Below, one piece after another: positions 36,388 through 45,922 of a DNA stretch of 64,000 nt. The stretch's first letter is position 1; the number at the start of each line of letters is the position of its first letter. Below the pieces are notes generated by a model. That model saw only the letters and a list, made by a program, of their open reading frames with translations, was not told the origin of the DNA and made no database searches. The position numbers were made by a program, and so were the translations under genes. The DNA lies in contig JAOARQ010000057.1 in the NCBI GenBank assembly GCA_025210455.1, positions 1 to 64,000 on the forward strand, in the 5' to 3' direction. This DNA is from Pelagimonas sp. (GTDB lineage: Bacteria > Pseudomonadota > Alphaproteobacteria > Rhodobacterales > Rhodobacteraceae).

Positions 36388-37287
36388 TCAGCTCTTGTGT
36401 TTTGCGTTCTGTTTCAGGGCTTTGGGCTGCCAGCCCGGGGGTTTGAACAGCACCCCCAGTTTGTTGCCAAAGCCCGGCATGGCCCAGACATCGCGAAACA
36501 GGCGCGTGAACCCATGTAGGAAGGCCACGAAGGGGTTGACCGAATTGATTGGCGTCACCAGACCATAGACCACCTTTTCCTTTTCTTCTTCGAAGGTGCC
36601 GAACATACGATCCCAGATGATGAAGATCCCCGCATAGTTCTTATCCAGATATTTGCGGTTGGAGCCGTGGTGTACCCGGTGATGCGACGGGGTGTTCATG
36701 ATGTATTCGATGGGTTTCCACAGCTTGCCGATGACTTCGGTGTGCAGCGCGGTCTGATACAGCTGCACCAGCAGTTCGACCACCAGCACAAGGAAGGGGT
36801 TAAAGCCCAGCAGCACCAGCGGCAGGTGAAAAAACAGCGGCCAGAACCCATCCAGCGGCCCATGGCGGTAAGCCACTGAAATGTTGAAGAAGGGCGAGCT
36901 GTGATGCACCGAATGGGTCGCCCATAACACATTGATCCGGTGCAAAATGCGGTGTTCCCAGTAATAGGCCAGATCTGCGAGGATCAGCACGATGATGACA
37001 GAGGCCCAGGTGGTGGGGATGTCAAACAGGGCAAATTGCGAGGCCCAGAGATACGCCCCCACATAAAACCCTGCGAGCAGGAAAAACGAAATTCCGATAA
37101 AGAAAGCCAGAGTGATGAAATTGGTGACTGTATCGCCGAGCATCTCAAGCGAGAGCTTTTTCACCACCGCGTAGCGCAGCAGTTCAAAGATCAGAAACCC
37201 CAAGGCAAAGACGAAAAACCAGTCGTCAATCAGCGCTTCCCAGCGCGCGAGATGAAAATCTCCGATGTAGCTGTTCAGCATGTCCAT
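36388..37287 (-). CDS. Sterol desaturase/fatty acid hydroxylase family membrane enzyme
   Basis: 299 residues, membrane-bound di-iron oxygenase family. Several hydrophobic segments and the histidine clusters are present: YYWEHRILHRINVLWATHSVHHSS, AYRHG and PSHHRVHHGSNRKYLDKNYAG. The family hydroxylates or desaturates lipids, sterols or carotenoids; the substrate here is unknown. The ATG at 37287 is chosen over a short upstream extension. The DUF2141 gene is immediately downstream. Confidence 0.88.
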   Translation of the reverse strand: MDMLNSYIGDFHLARWEALIDDWFFVFALGFLIFELLRYAVVKKLSLEMLGDTVTNFITLAFFIGISFFLLAGFYVGAYLWASQFALFDIPTTWASVIIVLILADLAYYWEHRILHRINVLWATHSVHHSSPFFNISVAYRHGPLDGFWPLFFHLPLVLLGFNPFLVLVVELLVQLYQTALHTEVIGKLWKPIEYIMNTPSHHRVHHGSNRKYLDKNYAGIFIIWDRMFGTFEEEKEKVVYGLVTPINSVNPFVAFLHGFTRLFRDVWAMPGFGNKLGVLFKPPGWQPKALKQNAKHKS

Positions 37288-37375
37288 CAGGCACCTTTTG
37301 TTTATTATCACTTTTGACGATTTACTCCTTTCCGAGTTAAAGTCAAGTTACCAGCCCCGCATTTTCCCAAAGTAA

Positions 37376-37407
37376 AAAGGCCAGAGCGACGGTGCGCTCT
37401 GGCCTTT
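37376..37407 (-). terminator. Rho-independent terminator of pyk
   Basis: Perfect 13-bp stem AAAGGCCAGAGCG/CGCTCTGGCCTTT with a 6-nt loop, on the minus strand followed by TTTAC, 23 nt after the pyk stop. Confidence 0.9.
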
Positions 37408-37430
37408 GCATCAGATTTATCTGTCTGGCG

Positions 37431-38876
37431 TTATTCCGGATCGGTGCGGTAGATCAGGCGCTCATCGCAGGGCGCGACCCGCAGAATATTTGTGCTGCCT
37501 TTGGTGTTGAAAGGCACGCCTGCAGTGACGATGATCTGATCGCCCTCAAAGGCATAGCCCTGCGCCCGCGCGGCGCGCGCCGCATTCACCACCGCCTGTT
37601 TAAAGCGCTCAAGTTCGCCGGTCATGACGCATTGCGTGCCCCAGCTGAGCGACAGCTTGCGCGCAGTGCCACGTTCGCTGGTCAGGGCAATGATCGGCAC
37701 GCGGGGACGTTCGCGCGCCACCAGTTCAGCCGTGGTGCCTGAGGTGGTAAAGCAGCAGATCGCTTTTACATCGGTGGTTTCGGCAATCTCACGCGCGGCC
37801 GCAACGATGCCATCGGGCACAGTGTGCCGTTTGGCTGTCCGCGAGCTTTCGATGATCTGGCGGTAAGTCGGATCGTTTTCCACCTCAACGGCGACGTTGT
37901 CCATGGTGTTGACCGCTTCGATCGGATACTGGCCCGCCGCGGATTCCGCTGACAGCATAATTGCGTCCGAGCCCTCATAGATGGCGGTCGCCACATCGCT
38001 GACTTCGGCGCGCGTTGGCATGGGCGATTCAATCATGCTTTCGAGCATCTGGGTTGCCACAATCACCGGCTTGGCCACTTCGCGGCACTTGCGCACGATA
38101 CGCTTTTGGATCGGGGGGACGTTCTGCACTGGCAGTTCCACACCCAGATCCCCGCGCGCCACCATGATCCCATCAGAAGCGGCAAGAATTGCATCAATTT
38201 CGCGCACGGCAGAAGGTTTTTCGATTTTGGACAGAACCGCGGCACGGCCCCCGGCCAGCGCCCGTGCCTCTTCGACGTCAGCGGCGCGTTGTACAAAGGA
38301 CAGTGCCAGCCAGTCCACGCCCAAAGCGCAGACAAATTCCAGATCGCGACGGTCTTTGTCGGACAGGGCGGCAAGCGGCAGCACCACATCGGGCACATTC
38401 ACACCCTTGCGGTTGGAAATTGTGCCGCCGGTTTCGACGGTGCAATTTGCGTGATCCTTGGCGCAATCCACCACCCGCAGACGGATCTTGCCGTCATTGA
38501 CCAGCAGATGCGCCCCGGGTTCGAGCGCCTCAAAGATCTCGGGGTGGGGCAGGCAGACCCGGTTCACATCCCCCGGAGTCGGATCCAGATCCAGCCGGAA
38601 AGATTTGCCCCATTCCAGGTCTTCGGCGCCGTTGGCAAATTCGCCCACGCGCAGTTTTGGCCCCTGAAGGTCAGCCAGAATGGCGATCGGGCTGTCGAGA
38701 TCTTTTTCAACCTGACGAATGATCTTGTGGCGGGCCTCGATTTCTTCGTGGGTGCCATGCGACATGTTCAGACGAAATACATCGGCCCCGGCTTCGTGCA
38801 GGGCGCGGATCATATCATATGTGTTTGACGCCGGCCCCAATGTGGCGACGATTTTGACATTGCGTTCCCGCTTCAT
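37431..38876 (-). CDS. pyk: Pyruvate kinase
   Basis: 481 residues, the last step of lower glycolysis: phosphoenolpyruvate plus ADP to pyruvate plus ATP. Signatures: KIVATLGPASNT and FRLNMSHG at the N-terminus, ILADLQGPKLRVGEF, the active-site block ILSKIEKPSAV (catalytic Lys), MVARGDLGVELP, ATQMLESMI and AIMLSAESAAGQYP, plus a C-terminal regulatory domain. The length is normal. A single gene with its own terminator. Confidence 0.98.
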   Translation of the reverse strand: MKRERNVKIVATLGPASNTYDMIRALHEAGADVFRLNMSHGTHEEIEARHKIIRQVEKDLDSPIAILADLQGPKLRVGEFANGAEDLEWGKSFRLDLDPTPGDVNRVCLPHPEIFEALEPGAHLLVNDGKIRLRVVDCAKDHANCTVETGGTISNRKGVNVPDVVLPLAALSDKDRRDLEFVCALGVDWLALSFVQRAADVEEARALAGGRAAVLSKIEKPSAVREIDAILAASDGIMVARGDLGVELPVQNVPPIQKRIVRKCREVAKPVIVATQMLESMIESPMPTRAEVSDVATAIYEGSDAIMLSAESAAGQYPIEAVNTMDNVAVEVENDPTYRQIIESSRTAKRHTVPDGIVAAAREIAETTDVKAICCFTTSGTTAELVARERPRVPIIALTSERGTARKLSLSWGTQCVMTGELERFKQAVVNAARAARAQGYAFEGDQIIVTAGVPFNTKGSTNILRVAPCDERLIYRTDPE

Positions 38877-39004
38877 GGTTTTGGCCTCCTGCCTGTCTGC
38901 CGGGCTTTGCCCTGCTTATTGCCGATTACGTTATCGCTAACAATAGCAAAGATTGCCGCAACGCGTATCTTGCCTATCTTGTGAGGAGCAAAGATAACAG
39001 CCCT

Positions 39005-39742
39005 ATGACATATCAGCCATTTCATATCGAAGGCGAAACCCGCCCCAGCCGCTTTCTGATCACCTGTGATCACGCCACCAATGTCGTGCCCCCTGATCTG
39101 GGCGGCACGCTGGGCCTGCCGGAGGAAGATATGTCGCGGCACATTGCCTATGATGTTGGCGCAGCCGGGGTGTCGCGCGCTTTGGGGGCGGCATTGAATG
39201 CCCCGGTGCTACTGTCCAATTTTTCCCGGCTGGTGATTGACCCGAACCGGGGAGAGTTTGATCCGACCCTGCTGATGAAGCTTTACGATGGGTCGGTTAT
39301 TCCAGGCAACCGCCACGCCGATGCCGCAGAAAAAGAGCGCCGCTTGCAGGCCTATTATCGCCCCTATCACGCGGCGTTGGAGCGGCTGGCCAGCCGTCAG
39401 CCGGATACGGTAATTGTGGCCATGCATTCCTTTACCCGCCAGTTGAAAGGTCGCCCGACGCGGCCCTGGCATGTGGGGATCCTGCACGCCTATGACCGCC
39501 GCCTGTCTGATCCGTTGATTGCCGCGCTGGAAGCGGAGCCGGATCTGACCGTTGGCCGCAATGAACCCTATGCGGGCCATCTGCCCGGTGATGCGGTTGA
39601 TCGCCATGGTCTGAAGCACGGGCGCAACAACACCTTGATTGAACTGCGCAATGATCTGATCGAAACCGAACAGCAGCAGATACATTGGGGGCAGCGTCTT
39701 GCGCCCATGCTGGAAAAAGCACTGGCGCAGGTGCCCGAATAA
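39005..39742 (+). CDS. N-formylglutamate amidohydrolase family protein
   Basis: 245 residues; zinc-binding fold with ITCDHATNVVPPDLG near the N-terminus, VLLSNFSRLVIDPNR, VAMHSFTR and the C-terminal NNTLIELRNDLI segment. The family hydrolyses N-formyl-L-glutamate in histidine degradation, but stand-alone copies in this lineage are of uncertain substrate. Start at 39005 is preferred for its family-like N-terminus. Confidence 0.85.
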   Translation: MTYQPFHIEGETRPSRFLITCDHATNVVPPDLGGTLGLPEEDMSRHIAYDVGAAGVSRALGAALNAPVLLSNFSRLVIDPNRGEFDPTLLMKLYDGSVIPGNRHADAAEKERRLQAYYRPYHAALERLASRQPDTVIVAMHSFTRQLKGRPTRPWHVGILHAYDRRLSDPLIAALEAEPDLTVGRNEPYAGHLPGDAVDRHGLKHGRNNTLIELRNDLIETEQQQIHWGQRLAPMLEKALAQVPE

Positions 39743-39810
39743 CCCCGCGTGATTGTCGCTTTGCGCACAAGGTGTTACCCTTCCAAGGCACCGTTTGACA
39801 GGAGACCCAG

Positions 39811-40125
39811 ATGGACAAACAGACCGAGATCGAATTGCAGGCCGCCGCCTTTCGTCGCCTGCAACAGCACCTGATGCAGGATCGCACTGATGTGCAGAAC
39901 ATCGACATGATGAATCTGGCCGGGTTCTGCCGCAACTGCCTGTCCCGCTGGTATCAGGAAGCCGCCAATGAGCGTGGCATCGAGATGGACAAAGAAGAAG
40001 GCCGCGTCGCGTTTTACGGCATGTCCACGGCCGAGTGGAAAGAAAAATACCAAACAGAGGCCAGCAGCGAAAAACAAGCTGCCTTTGAGGTGTCTTTCAA
40101 AGAGAATGTCACCGACAAGGGCTGA
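39811..40125 (+). CDS. DUF1244 family protein
   Basis: 104 residues, with AFRRLQQHLMQDRTDVQNID, MMNLAGFCRNCLSRWYQ and FYGMSTAEWKEKY; these are the conserved parts of DUF1244, a small helical family common in proteobacteria without known function. A strong ribosome-binding sequence (AGGAGA) precedes the start. The gene follows the amidohydrolase by 68 nt. Confidence 0.9.
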   Translation: MDKQTEIELQAAAFRRLQQHLMQDRTDVQNIDMMNLAGFCRNCLSRWYQEAANERGIEMDKEEGRVAFYGMSTAEWKEKYQTEASSEKQAAFEVSFKENVTDKG

Positions 40126-40529
40126 CGCTCTTTTCCCGGATATGAGACCGATCTTTGGGGCATGTCTGTGCCCCAAGTTCAATTGTGTGTCAGTGTAGCC
40201 CTTTTCCAACGGCGATTGATTGACGAGGGCACCTTTTACAGGTGCCTGGGTACTGCGGAGCACTGGGCTTGGGGATCAATCCTGGCGAACCCATCTTGGA
40301 TGGCAACGCTGTGTCAAGCTGAGCTTGGAACACCTGCGACCAAGATCCGCGCTGCTTTCAGAACAAAAGGCCGCCGCATACGGTCGGACCGCGAGCTTGA
40401 GGGCTGGCTGGTAAGAAAGCATTTATTTTTACTTTTGTTTCACTATCTGGCCACATTTCGTTCGTCTTGTCTGCCGATGGGCCGCGTAGGTTTTAACCGA
40501 CGTTTACAACTTCCTACTTGGCGGCAAAG
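40126..40529. other. Intergenic region, 404 bp, with a hairpin
   Basis: A hairpin TTGGGGCA/TGCCCCAA-type at 40155-40176 may end the DUF1244 transcript. Further on, an AT-rich patch near 40423-40445 may be the promoter of the RTX gene. No gene recognised. Confidence 0.45.
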
Positions 40530-43500
40530 ATGTTCTCATTCCTAGGTAAGACTTCCACATGGAAATACGTGTCCGATAAGCTTCTGGGCACAAATGCGCT
40601 GCATGAGGTGAACATGGAGCAGTCTGCCGGGGGTACGCCTTCGGATGGGTTTCAAAGTGCGGTTTCTTCCCATGGAATCAAAACCCTGCGCTATCCCGGG
40701 GGGCATGTCGAGAACACGATTGATGTGACGCATATGCCGGGGGGGCAGATCCGTTCTGAGGTGGTTGAGTTCCTGACTTGGTGTCGCGCGGAAGGCATCA
40801 AGGTTACTTTCACGCTGCCCACCAAAATCTATCTTCCCCCGGCGCAGGTTAAGGCTTTCGTTAAACAGCTGATGATCGAGTATTCCGATGTGATTTCCGA
40901 TCTGGAAATTGGCAATGAATACTCTATTGGCACCGCTCAAAGTGGCACCAATCGTACAGTGCACCCAGAGTTTATCGAGGGCAGCACCTTTGTGGCCGCC
41001 ATGAATGAGTTTGAATATTCTTATTCCGCCAACCGGGTGATCAATGCGGTGCTGTCTGCCTGGGATGAGCTGGCCGCTGAAAACCGGCCCGTTGCGAATA
41101 AACCCAAGATCCTTTTGCAGATGGCTGAAACCAATGGCGCGGCCAGCCTGTTCAAGAACAACGCAAATGGCTACATCGAAGAAGCAAATGACGCGATCCT
41201 GAGCGGGCTGAGCGAACAGGCGAAGGCTGCGATTGATGGGGCCGTGGTTCATTATTATTACAACTCCAGCCACTCGGCCGGGTTGGGGTTTGATGATGTC
41301 ACCCCCTGGCGGCAGACCCGCAGCATCGACACGCGGCTGAAAAGCTTTGAACAAGAGCTTGGGCGCGAGGTTGAGCTGCATATCACCGAATGGAATGTGC
41401 TGGCGGGCAATGTCATGCAACATGGCGCGCGCGCGGCCTCTGTTTTGCTGGAGATGGTGGAGCATATGGTGCGTATGGGCACTGATGCGGCGTCGCTCTG
41501 GCCCCTGCAACACCGGACCCCGAATGCCATTCTGGGGGATCGCAATGATGAGGCGGTGAAGATGACCGTCGCCGGGGCGGCCTATTCTCTGATGGTTGAA
41601 AATCTGGGCAGCAAGGCCAGCGAAACCGGCCATGTGGATCGCGTGCAAAGTGTCGAGAGCCAGTGGTCTGGGGTTTCCGGGGATTTTGAAATCAACCATT
41701 TCGCCAGTGACTATCGCGATGTGATCTTTGTGTCGTCACGAAGCATGGGGGGGCATAGTATTACGGTGAATCTTGCCTCGCTGGTCAAGGAAGGCACGGT
41801 GGGGACCACGCGCCATATCACCATTGATCAGACAAAGTCTGACGGTCTGAGCGATTTCGCTGATGATCAGGGCGGGGATCGCATTGGGCGACGGGCGATT
41901 GATGCTGATGAGCTGGCGCAACTGCGTACTTTGGCGTTTTTTGATGAGAGCAATTCGAACCATCTGAAGGTGAGTGGCAATCGCCTGCTGACGTATATCC
42001 CGCCGTTTGAGACCATCGTGGCCAAAACCGCCAACCCGCAGTCGGTGAATGACTATTACTTTACCGCTGAGGCCGATGCTCAGCCTGTTATTGAGCGCCT
42101 GCAGCCCGCGGCCCTGGGTAGCAGTCAGTATAGTGTTTACATGATGCCATTTGATGTGGCGGTGATCGTGCTTGAGCAGATGCAACGCTATGAAGGCAAC
42201 TCTTCAGCGAACTATCGGTTGGGCGGGGTCGGACGGGATGTCTTTCTGGGGCGCGAAGGCAATGACACGCTGGTCTCTGGCGAAGGCAATGACACGCTGA
42301 AAGGCGGATATGATCAGGATGAGTTGCGCGGCGGCAGCGGCAATGATTACCTTGTGGGGGGGCATGGGCATGACCGGCTGACCGGGGGTGGGACCATGTT
42401 TGGGGCCACCTCTGCCGACACCAACAGTGGGGCGGATCTGTTGCTGGGTGGTACTGGAAATGACACCCTGAATGGTCAGAGCGGCGACGATACTCTGCAT
42501 GGGGATGAAGACAATGACCGCCTGTTTGGCGGCACCGGCAACGATAGCCTGCGCGGTGGGTCCGGTAACGACATGCTCTGGGCGCAGGACGGGCGCGATA
42601 CGCTTTACGGTGAAGACGGCGCGGATGAGCTTTTGGGCGGAATGGGCAATGACCTGATCTATGGCGGCGCGCATGATGATCGGCTGTCCGGGGGTGGAAC
42701 CATGTTCGGGGCCACTCAGGATGACAGCAAAAGCGGCAACGACACGTTGGATGGCGGCGATGGAAATGACACGCTGAATGGTCAGAGCGGCCATGACAGC
42801 CTGATCGGTGGCGCGGGCAATGATCGGCTGTTTGGTGGTCACGGTCGGGATACGCTCTGGTCTGGGTCGGGGAATGACAGTCTCTGGGGGGGCAGCTGGG
42901 GGGATCTGATCGCTGGCGGCTCTGGTGAAGACTATCTATATGGCGATAATGGCGATGACACGCTGTGGGGTGGGAGCGGCGCGGATCGGCTGTATGGCGG
43001 TACGCATAATGACTTCCTTGCCGGCGGGTCAGACAACGACTGGCACTATGGCGAGGCGGGGAACGATACGCTGAAAGGGGGATCAGGGAATGACGGTCTC
43101 TATGGTGGCACAGAGAATGACAATCTGGATGGCGGAAGCGGCAATGACTTTCTGAACGGCGGCGAAGGCAATGATACGCTTTTTGGCGGTACAGGGAATG
43201 ACACGCTGTGCGGCAAGGAGGGCAACGATACACTGTGGTCCAGTCAGGGCATGGATGTTCTGATGGGTGACGAGGGGGCGGATCTCTTTGCCTTCTCTAC
43301 GCTGGGGGGCACGACCCGCGTGCAGGATTTTGATGTCTCAGAAGGGGACAGGCTGCGGTTGAATGACAGTCTCTGGCAGGCGCAGCATGGGAACCTGAAT
43401 GCGAACCAGATCGTTTCGACCTTCGGAGAATCCGGCCCCAACGGGACGTTTACACTGCGCTTTTCGGATCAGGCGCAGATCACCTTTGACGACTGGCAGG

Positions 43501-43538
43501 TGCAGGCGGATTATTCTTCACTGATTGAGATTTTCTAA
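40530..43538 (+). CDS. Glycoside-hydrolase-like protein with RTX calcium-binding repeat tail
   Basis: 1002 residues. The N-terminal 450 resemble a TIM-barrel glycosidase (arabinofuranosidase/GH39-like): ISDLEIGNEYSIG carries an Asn-Glu acid/base candidate and ELHITEWNVLAG a nucleophile candidate. A beta-domain follows (about 460-565). From about residue 570 to 935 there are some twenty nonapeptide RTX repeats of the GGxGNDxL type, then a C-terminal DFDVSEGDRLRLN block and an end rich in aliphatic residues, as in type I secretion substrates. No Sec signal peptide; export by a type I system is inferred, no transporter is adjacent. Sugar specificity unknown. Confidence 0.85.
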   Translation: MFSFLGKTSTWKYVSDKLLGTNALHEVNMEQSAGGTPSDGFQSAVSSHGIKTLRYPGGHVENTIDVTHMPGGQIRSEVVEFLTWCRAEGIKVTFTLPTKIYLPPAQVKAFVKQLMIEYSDVISDLEIGNEYSIGTAQSGTNRTVHPEFIEGSTFVAAMNEFEYSYSANRVINAVLSAWDELAAENRPVANKPKILLQMAETNGAASLFKNNANGYIEEANDAILSGLSEQAKAAIDGAVVHYYYNSSHSAGLGFDDVTPWRQTRSIDTRLKSFEQELGREVELHITEWNVLAGNVMQHGARAASVLLEMVEHMVRMGTDAASLWPLQHRTPNAILGDRNDEAVKMTVAGAAYSLMVENLGSKASETGHVDRVQSVESQWSGVSGDFEINHFASDYRDVIFVSSRSMGGHSITVNLASLVKEGTVGTTRHITIDQTKSDGLSDFADDQGGDRIGRRAIDADELAQLRTLAFFDESNSNHLKVSGNRLLTYIPPFETIVAKTANPQSVNDYYFTAEADAQPVIERLQPAALGSSQYSVYMMPFDVAVIVLEQMQRYEGNSSANYRLGGVGRDVFLGREGNDTLVSGEGNDTLKGGYDQDELRGGSGNDYLVGGHGHDRLTGGGTMFGATSADTNSGADLLLGGTGNDTLNGQSGDDTLHGDEDNDRLFGGTGNDSLRGGSGNDMLWAQDGRDTLYGEDGADELLGGMGNDLIYGGAHDDRLSGGGTMFGATQDDSKSGNDTLDGGDGNDTLNGQSGHDSLIGGAGNDRLFGGHGRDTLWSGSGNDSLWGGSWGDLIAGGSGEDYLYGDNGDDTLWGGSGADRLYGGTHNDFLAGGSDNDWHYGEAGNDTLKGGSGNDGLYGGTENDNLDGGSGNDFLNGGEGNDTLFGGTGNDTLCGKEGNDTLWSSQGMDVLMGDEGADLFAFSTLGGTTRVQDFDVSEGDRLRLNDSLWQAQHGNLNANQIVSTFGESGPNGTFTLRFSDQAQITFDDWQVQADYSSLIEIF
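42372..42983 (+). repeat. Tandem 306-bp duplication inside the RTX region
   Basis: Two 102-codon units, 42372-42677 and 42678-42983, both start DRLxGGGTMFGAT and share GNDTLNGQSG at the same offset. The GTMFGAT loop interrupts the regular nonapeptide array at exactly the same place in each unit, and a third unit beginning DRLYGG follows at 42984 without the loop. Confidence 0.8.
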
Positions 43539-43571
43539 GGATGGTCTCAAGGTGGCGGGTGTTAAATATAC

Positions 43572-43598
43572 TTGACTAATTTAGTGGGTAAATTTATC
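43572..43598 (+). promoter_or_regulatory. Candidate promoter with ACTAA-T-TTAGT dyad, iron-type operator
   Basis: TTGACT (43572-43577) overlaps the dyad ACTAA T TTAGT (43575-43585), followed by an AT-rich TTTATC. It lies 60 bp ahead of an iron-type ABC importer. A dyad over the -35 element fits repression by an iron-responsive Rrf2-family protein such as IscR/RirA, known to control iron uptake in Rhodobacterales, but I cannot confirm the motif from memory. Confidence 0.35.
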
Positions 43599-43648
43599 CC
43601 AAACGCTGTTCGTGGCCCCTGCCATGAAACCATATCAAGGAGAGACCC

Positions 43649-44803
43649 ATGTCCGTCACATCATTGACGCGGGGTCTTTGCTCCGCTGCCGCAGCTATGA
43701 CGCTTACCGTTGCGTCCGCCACGTTCGCCCTTGCAGAGACCATGACTGTCACCGACATCGCCGGGCGCGTTGTCGAAGTGGAAAAGAACCCTTCGAAAGT
43801 GGTGATCGGTGAAGGCCGTATGATCTATTCGATCGCGCTGCTGGATCAGGAAAACCCCTTTGCCCGTGTCGTTGGCTGGAAAGACGACATGATCAACTAT
43901 GACCCGGATGCCTATCGCAAGTATCTGGCGGCCTATCCTGAGATCAAAGATCTGCCCAGCTTCGGCAGCCCTTACGCTGACGAATGGAACCTTGAGGCCG
44001 TGATTGCGCTGGGCACCGAAGTTGTGTTCATGAACCTTGGCAACCTGCTGAAAGCGCAGGAAAGCGGCATCATTGAAAAACTCGACGAAGCGGGCGTGGC
44101 CACTGTTTTCGTGGATTTCCGTCAGGATCCGACGGCCAACTCGATCCCCAGTATCCAGCTGATGGGCCGCATCTTTGACAAGCGCGATCAGGCGGATGCC
44201 TTTTCTGATTTCTATCAGCAGCAGACCAAGCTGATCTATTCGCGTGTGTCCAAGATCCCTGCGGATGATCGCCCCATCGTGTTTATTGAAAACGCAGCGG
44301 GCTATAACCCCAATAAATGCTGTTCCACCTATGGCGCGGCCAATCTGGGCCGTCTGGTTGATCAATCCGGTGGCCGCAACTGGGGGTCGATGAAGTTCCC
44401 CGGCTTCAAAACCAACGTCAGCCTTGAAGCGCTGTTCTCGGACGATCCGGATGTGATCATCGGCACCGGTGCCAACTGGTCTGAGGCCAACCCGGCCACC
44501 ACTGCGGTTCTGTTTGGCTATGAAGCGGATGATGCGGCTGTGCAGGAACGTCTGGCCGGGCTGTCCCAGCGCGAAGGCTGGCCGGAACTGTCGGCGGTGA
44601 AAAATGGCCGTTTCCACTCGGTCTACCACCAGTTCTACAACAGCCCTTACCACTTTGTGGCGATGCAGGCCTTTGCGAAATGGCTGCACCCCGAGCTGTT
44701 CGCTGATGTGGACCCCGCCGCCACCATGAAGCAGCTGCACGACGAATTCCTGCCCATCGAATACTCTGGCGTATTCTGGGGCAGCCTCGACGCTGGCAAA
44801 TAA
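43649..44803 (+). CDS. ABC importer periplasmic binding protein, iron-complex type
   Basis: 384 residues with a signal peptide (GLCSAAAAMTLTVASATFALA, cleaved near residue 30) and a type III (FecB/FhuD/BtuF) binding-protein fold: MTVTDIAGRVVEVEKNPSKVVIG, NLEAVIALGTEVVFM, GYNPNKCCSTYGAANLG, SLEALFSDDPDVIIGTG. First gene of a complete importer (binding protein, permease, ATPase). Fe-siderophore or heme-type ligand is likely; cobalamin is less likely because this operon lacks the riboswitch. Confidence 0.87.
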   Translation: MSVTSLTRGLCSAAAAMTLTVASATFALAETMTVTDIAGRVVEVEKNPSKVVIGEGRMIYSIALLDQENPFARVVGWKDDMINYDPDAYRKYLAAYPEIKDLPSFGSPYADEWNLEAVIALGTEVVFMNLGNLLKAQESGIIEKLDEAGVATVFVDFRQDPTANSIPSIQLMGRIFDKRDQADAFSDFYQQQTKLIYSRVSKIPADDRPIVFIENAAGYNPNKCCSTYGAANLGRLVDQSGGRNWGSMKFPGFKTNVSLEALFSDDPDVIIGTGANWSEANPATTAVLFGYEADDAAVQERLAGLSQREGWPELSAVKNGRFHSVYHQFYNSPYHFVAMQAFAKWLHPELFADVDPAATMKQLHDEFLPIEYSGVFWGSLDAGK

Positions 44804-44860
44804 TCTGACCTTGTCCGGCCCCCAATAGCGGGGCCGGATATGCAGTGGGAAAGCGTACTC

Positions 44861-45922
44861 ATGACATCCGATGTGAACGCCGCACAGATGCGGCAGGCCT
44901 ATGTGGCGCAGGTGACGCGGCGCTATGGCACGATCGCCGCTGTGGCCGCTTTGCTGCTGCTCAGTTTTCTTCTGGATATTTCAACGGGGCCAGGCAATTA
45001 CAGCCTGTCGACCGTGTTTGAGGTTCTGAGCGATCCGCTGTCGCATGGGGTGCGGCTGAAGGTGATCGTCTGGGATTATCGTCTGCCGGTGGCCACGACG
45101 GCGGTGATCGTCGGCGCGCTTTTGGCGGTGGCAGGGGCGCAGATGCAGACCATCCTGAACAACCCACTGGCTGAACCCTTTACGCTGGGGGTGTCAGCGG
45201 CAGCGAGTTTCGGAGCTTCTCTGGCCATTGTTCTGGGGGTTTCGGTGATCCCCGCAGTTGGGCCGCTGCTGGTGACAACCAACGCCTTTATCTTTGCGTT
45301 GATGACATGCGGTTTCATTCTGTTTGCCACGCGCCTGAAAGGGGTGGGATCGGAAACCATGATCCTGTTTGGGATTGCGATTTTCTTTACCTTTTCGGCA
45401 CTGCTGGCGCTGATGCAATATATGGCCTCTGAGGATCAGATCGCGCGGATTGTTTTCTGGATGATGGGGTCATTGGGGCGCGCCAGCTGGGAAAAGATCA
45501 CCATTGGCGCGCTGTTGTTGGGGCTGGCGATTCCGTTCAGCCTGATGCGCACCTGGCCTATGACCGCGCTGCGCATGGGCGAGGCCACCGCCGAAAGCAT
45601 GGGGGTCGATGTGGGGCGTTTGCGGGTTGAGATGCTGATCTGCATTTCCCTGCTGGCCGCCACGGCGGTTTCCTTTGTGGGCACAGTTGGGTTTGTGGGG
45701 CTGGTGGGGCCGCATATCGCGCGGCTTTTGGTGGGCGAAGATCAGCGCTATTTCGTGCCGTTGTCGGCTTTGGTTGGTGCGCTGGTTCTTTCGCTGACCT
45801 CACTGATTTCAAAATCCATCACGCCGGGCATCATCTATCCGATCGGTATCATCACCTCGCTGATTGGTGTGCCGGTGTTTGTGTCGATCATTCTGGGCAC
45901 CCGGCGGGAGAAACTGTCATGA
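44861..45922 (+). CDS. FecCD-family ABC permease
   Basis: 353 residues with about nine to ten membrane segments and the FecCD signatures DYRLPVATTAVIVGALLAVAGAQMQ, NPLAEPFTLGVSAAASFGA and GFVGLVGPHIARLLVG, DQRYFVPLSALVG. The last contacts the ATPase. The ATG at 44861 is chosen over upstream alternatives by its nearby GGGAAAG. Stop overlaps the ATPase start (ATGA). Confidence 0.93.
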   Translation: MTSDVNAAQMRQAYVAQVTRRYGTIAAVAALLLLSFLLDISTGPGNYSLSTVFEVLSDPLSHGVRLKVIVWDYRLPVATTAVIVGALLAVAGAQMQTILNNPLAEPFTLGVSAAASFGASLAIVLGVSVIPAVGPLLVTTNAFIFALMTCGFILFATRLKGVGSETMILFGIAIFFTFSALLALMQYMASEDQIARIVFWMMGSLGRASWEKITIGALLLGLAIPFSLMRTWPMTALRMGEATAESMGVDVGRLRVEMLICISLLAATAVSFVGTVGFVGLVGPHIARLLVGEDQRYFVPLSALVGALVLSLTSLISKSITPGIIYPIGIITSLIGVPVFVSIILGTRREKLS

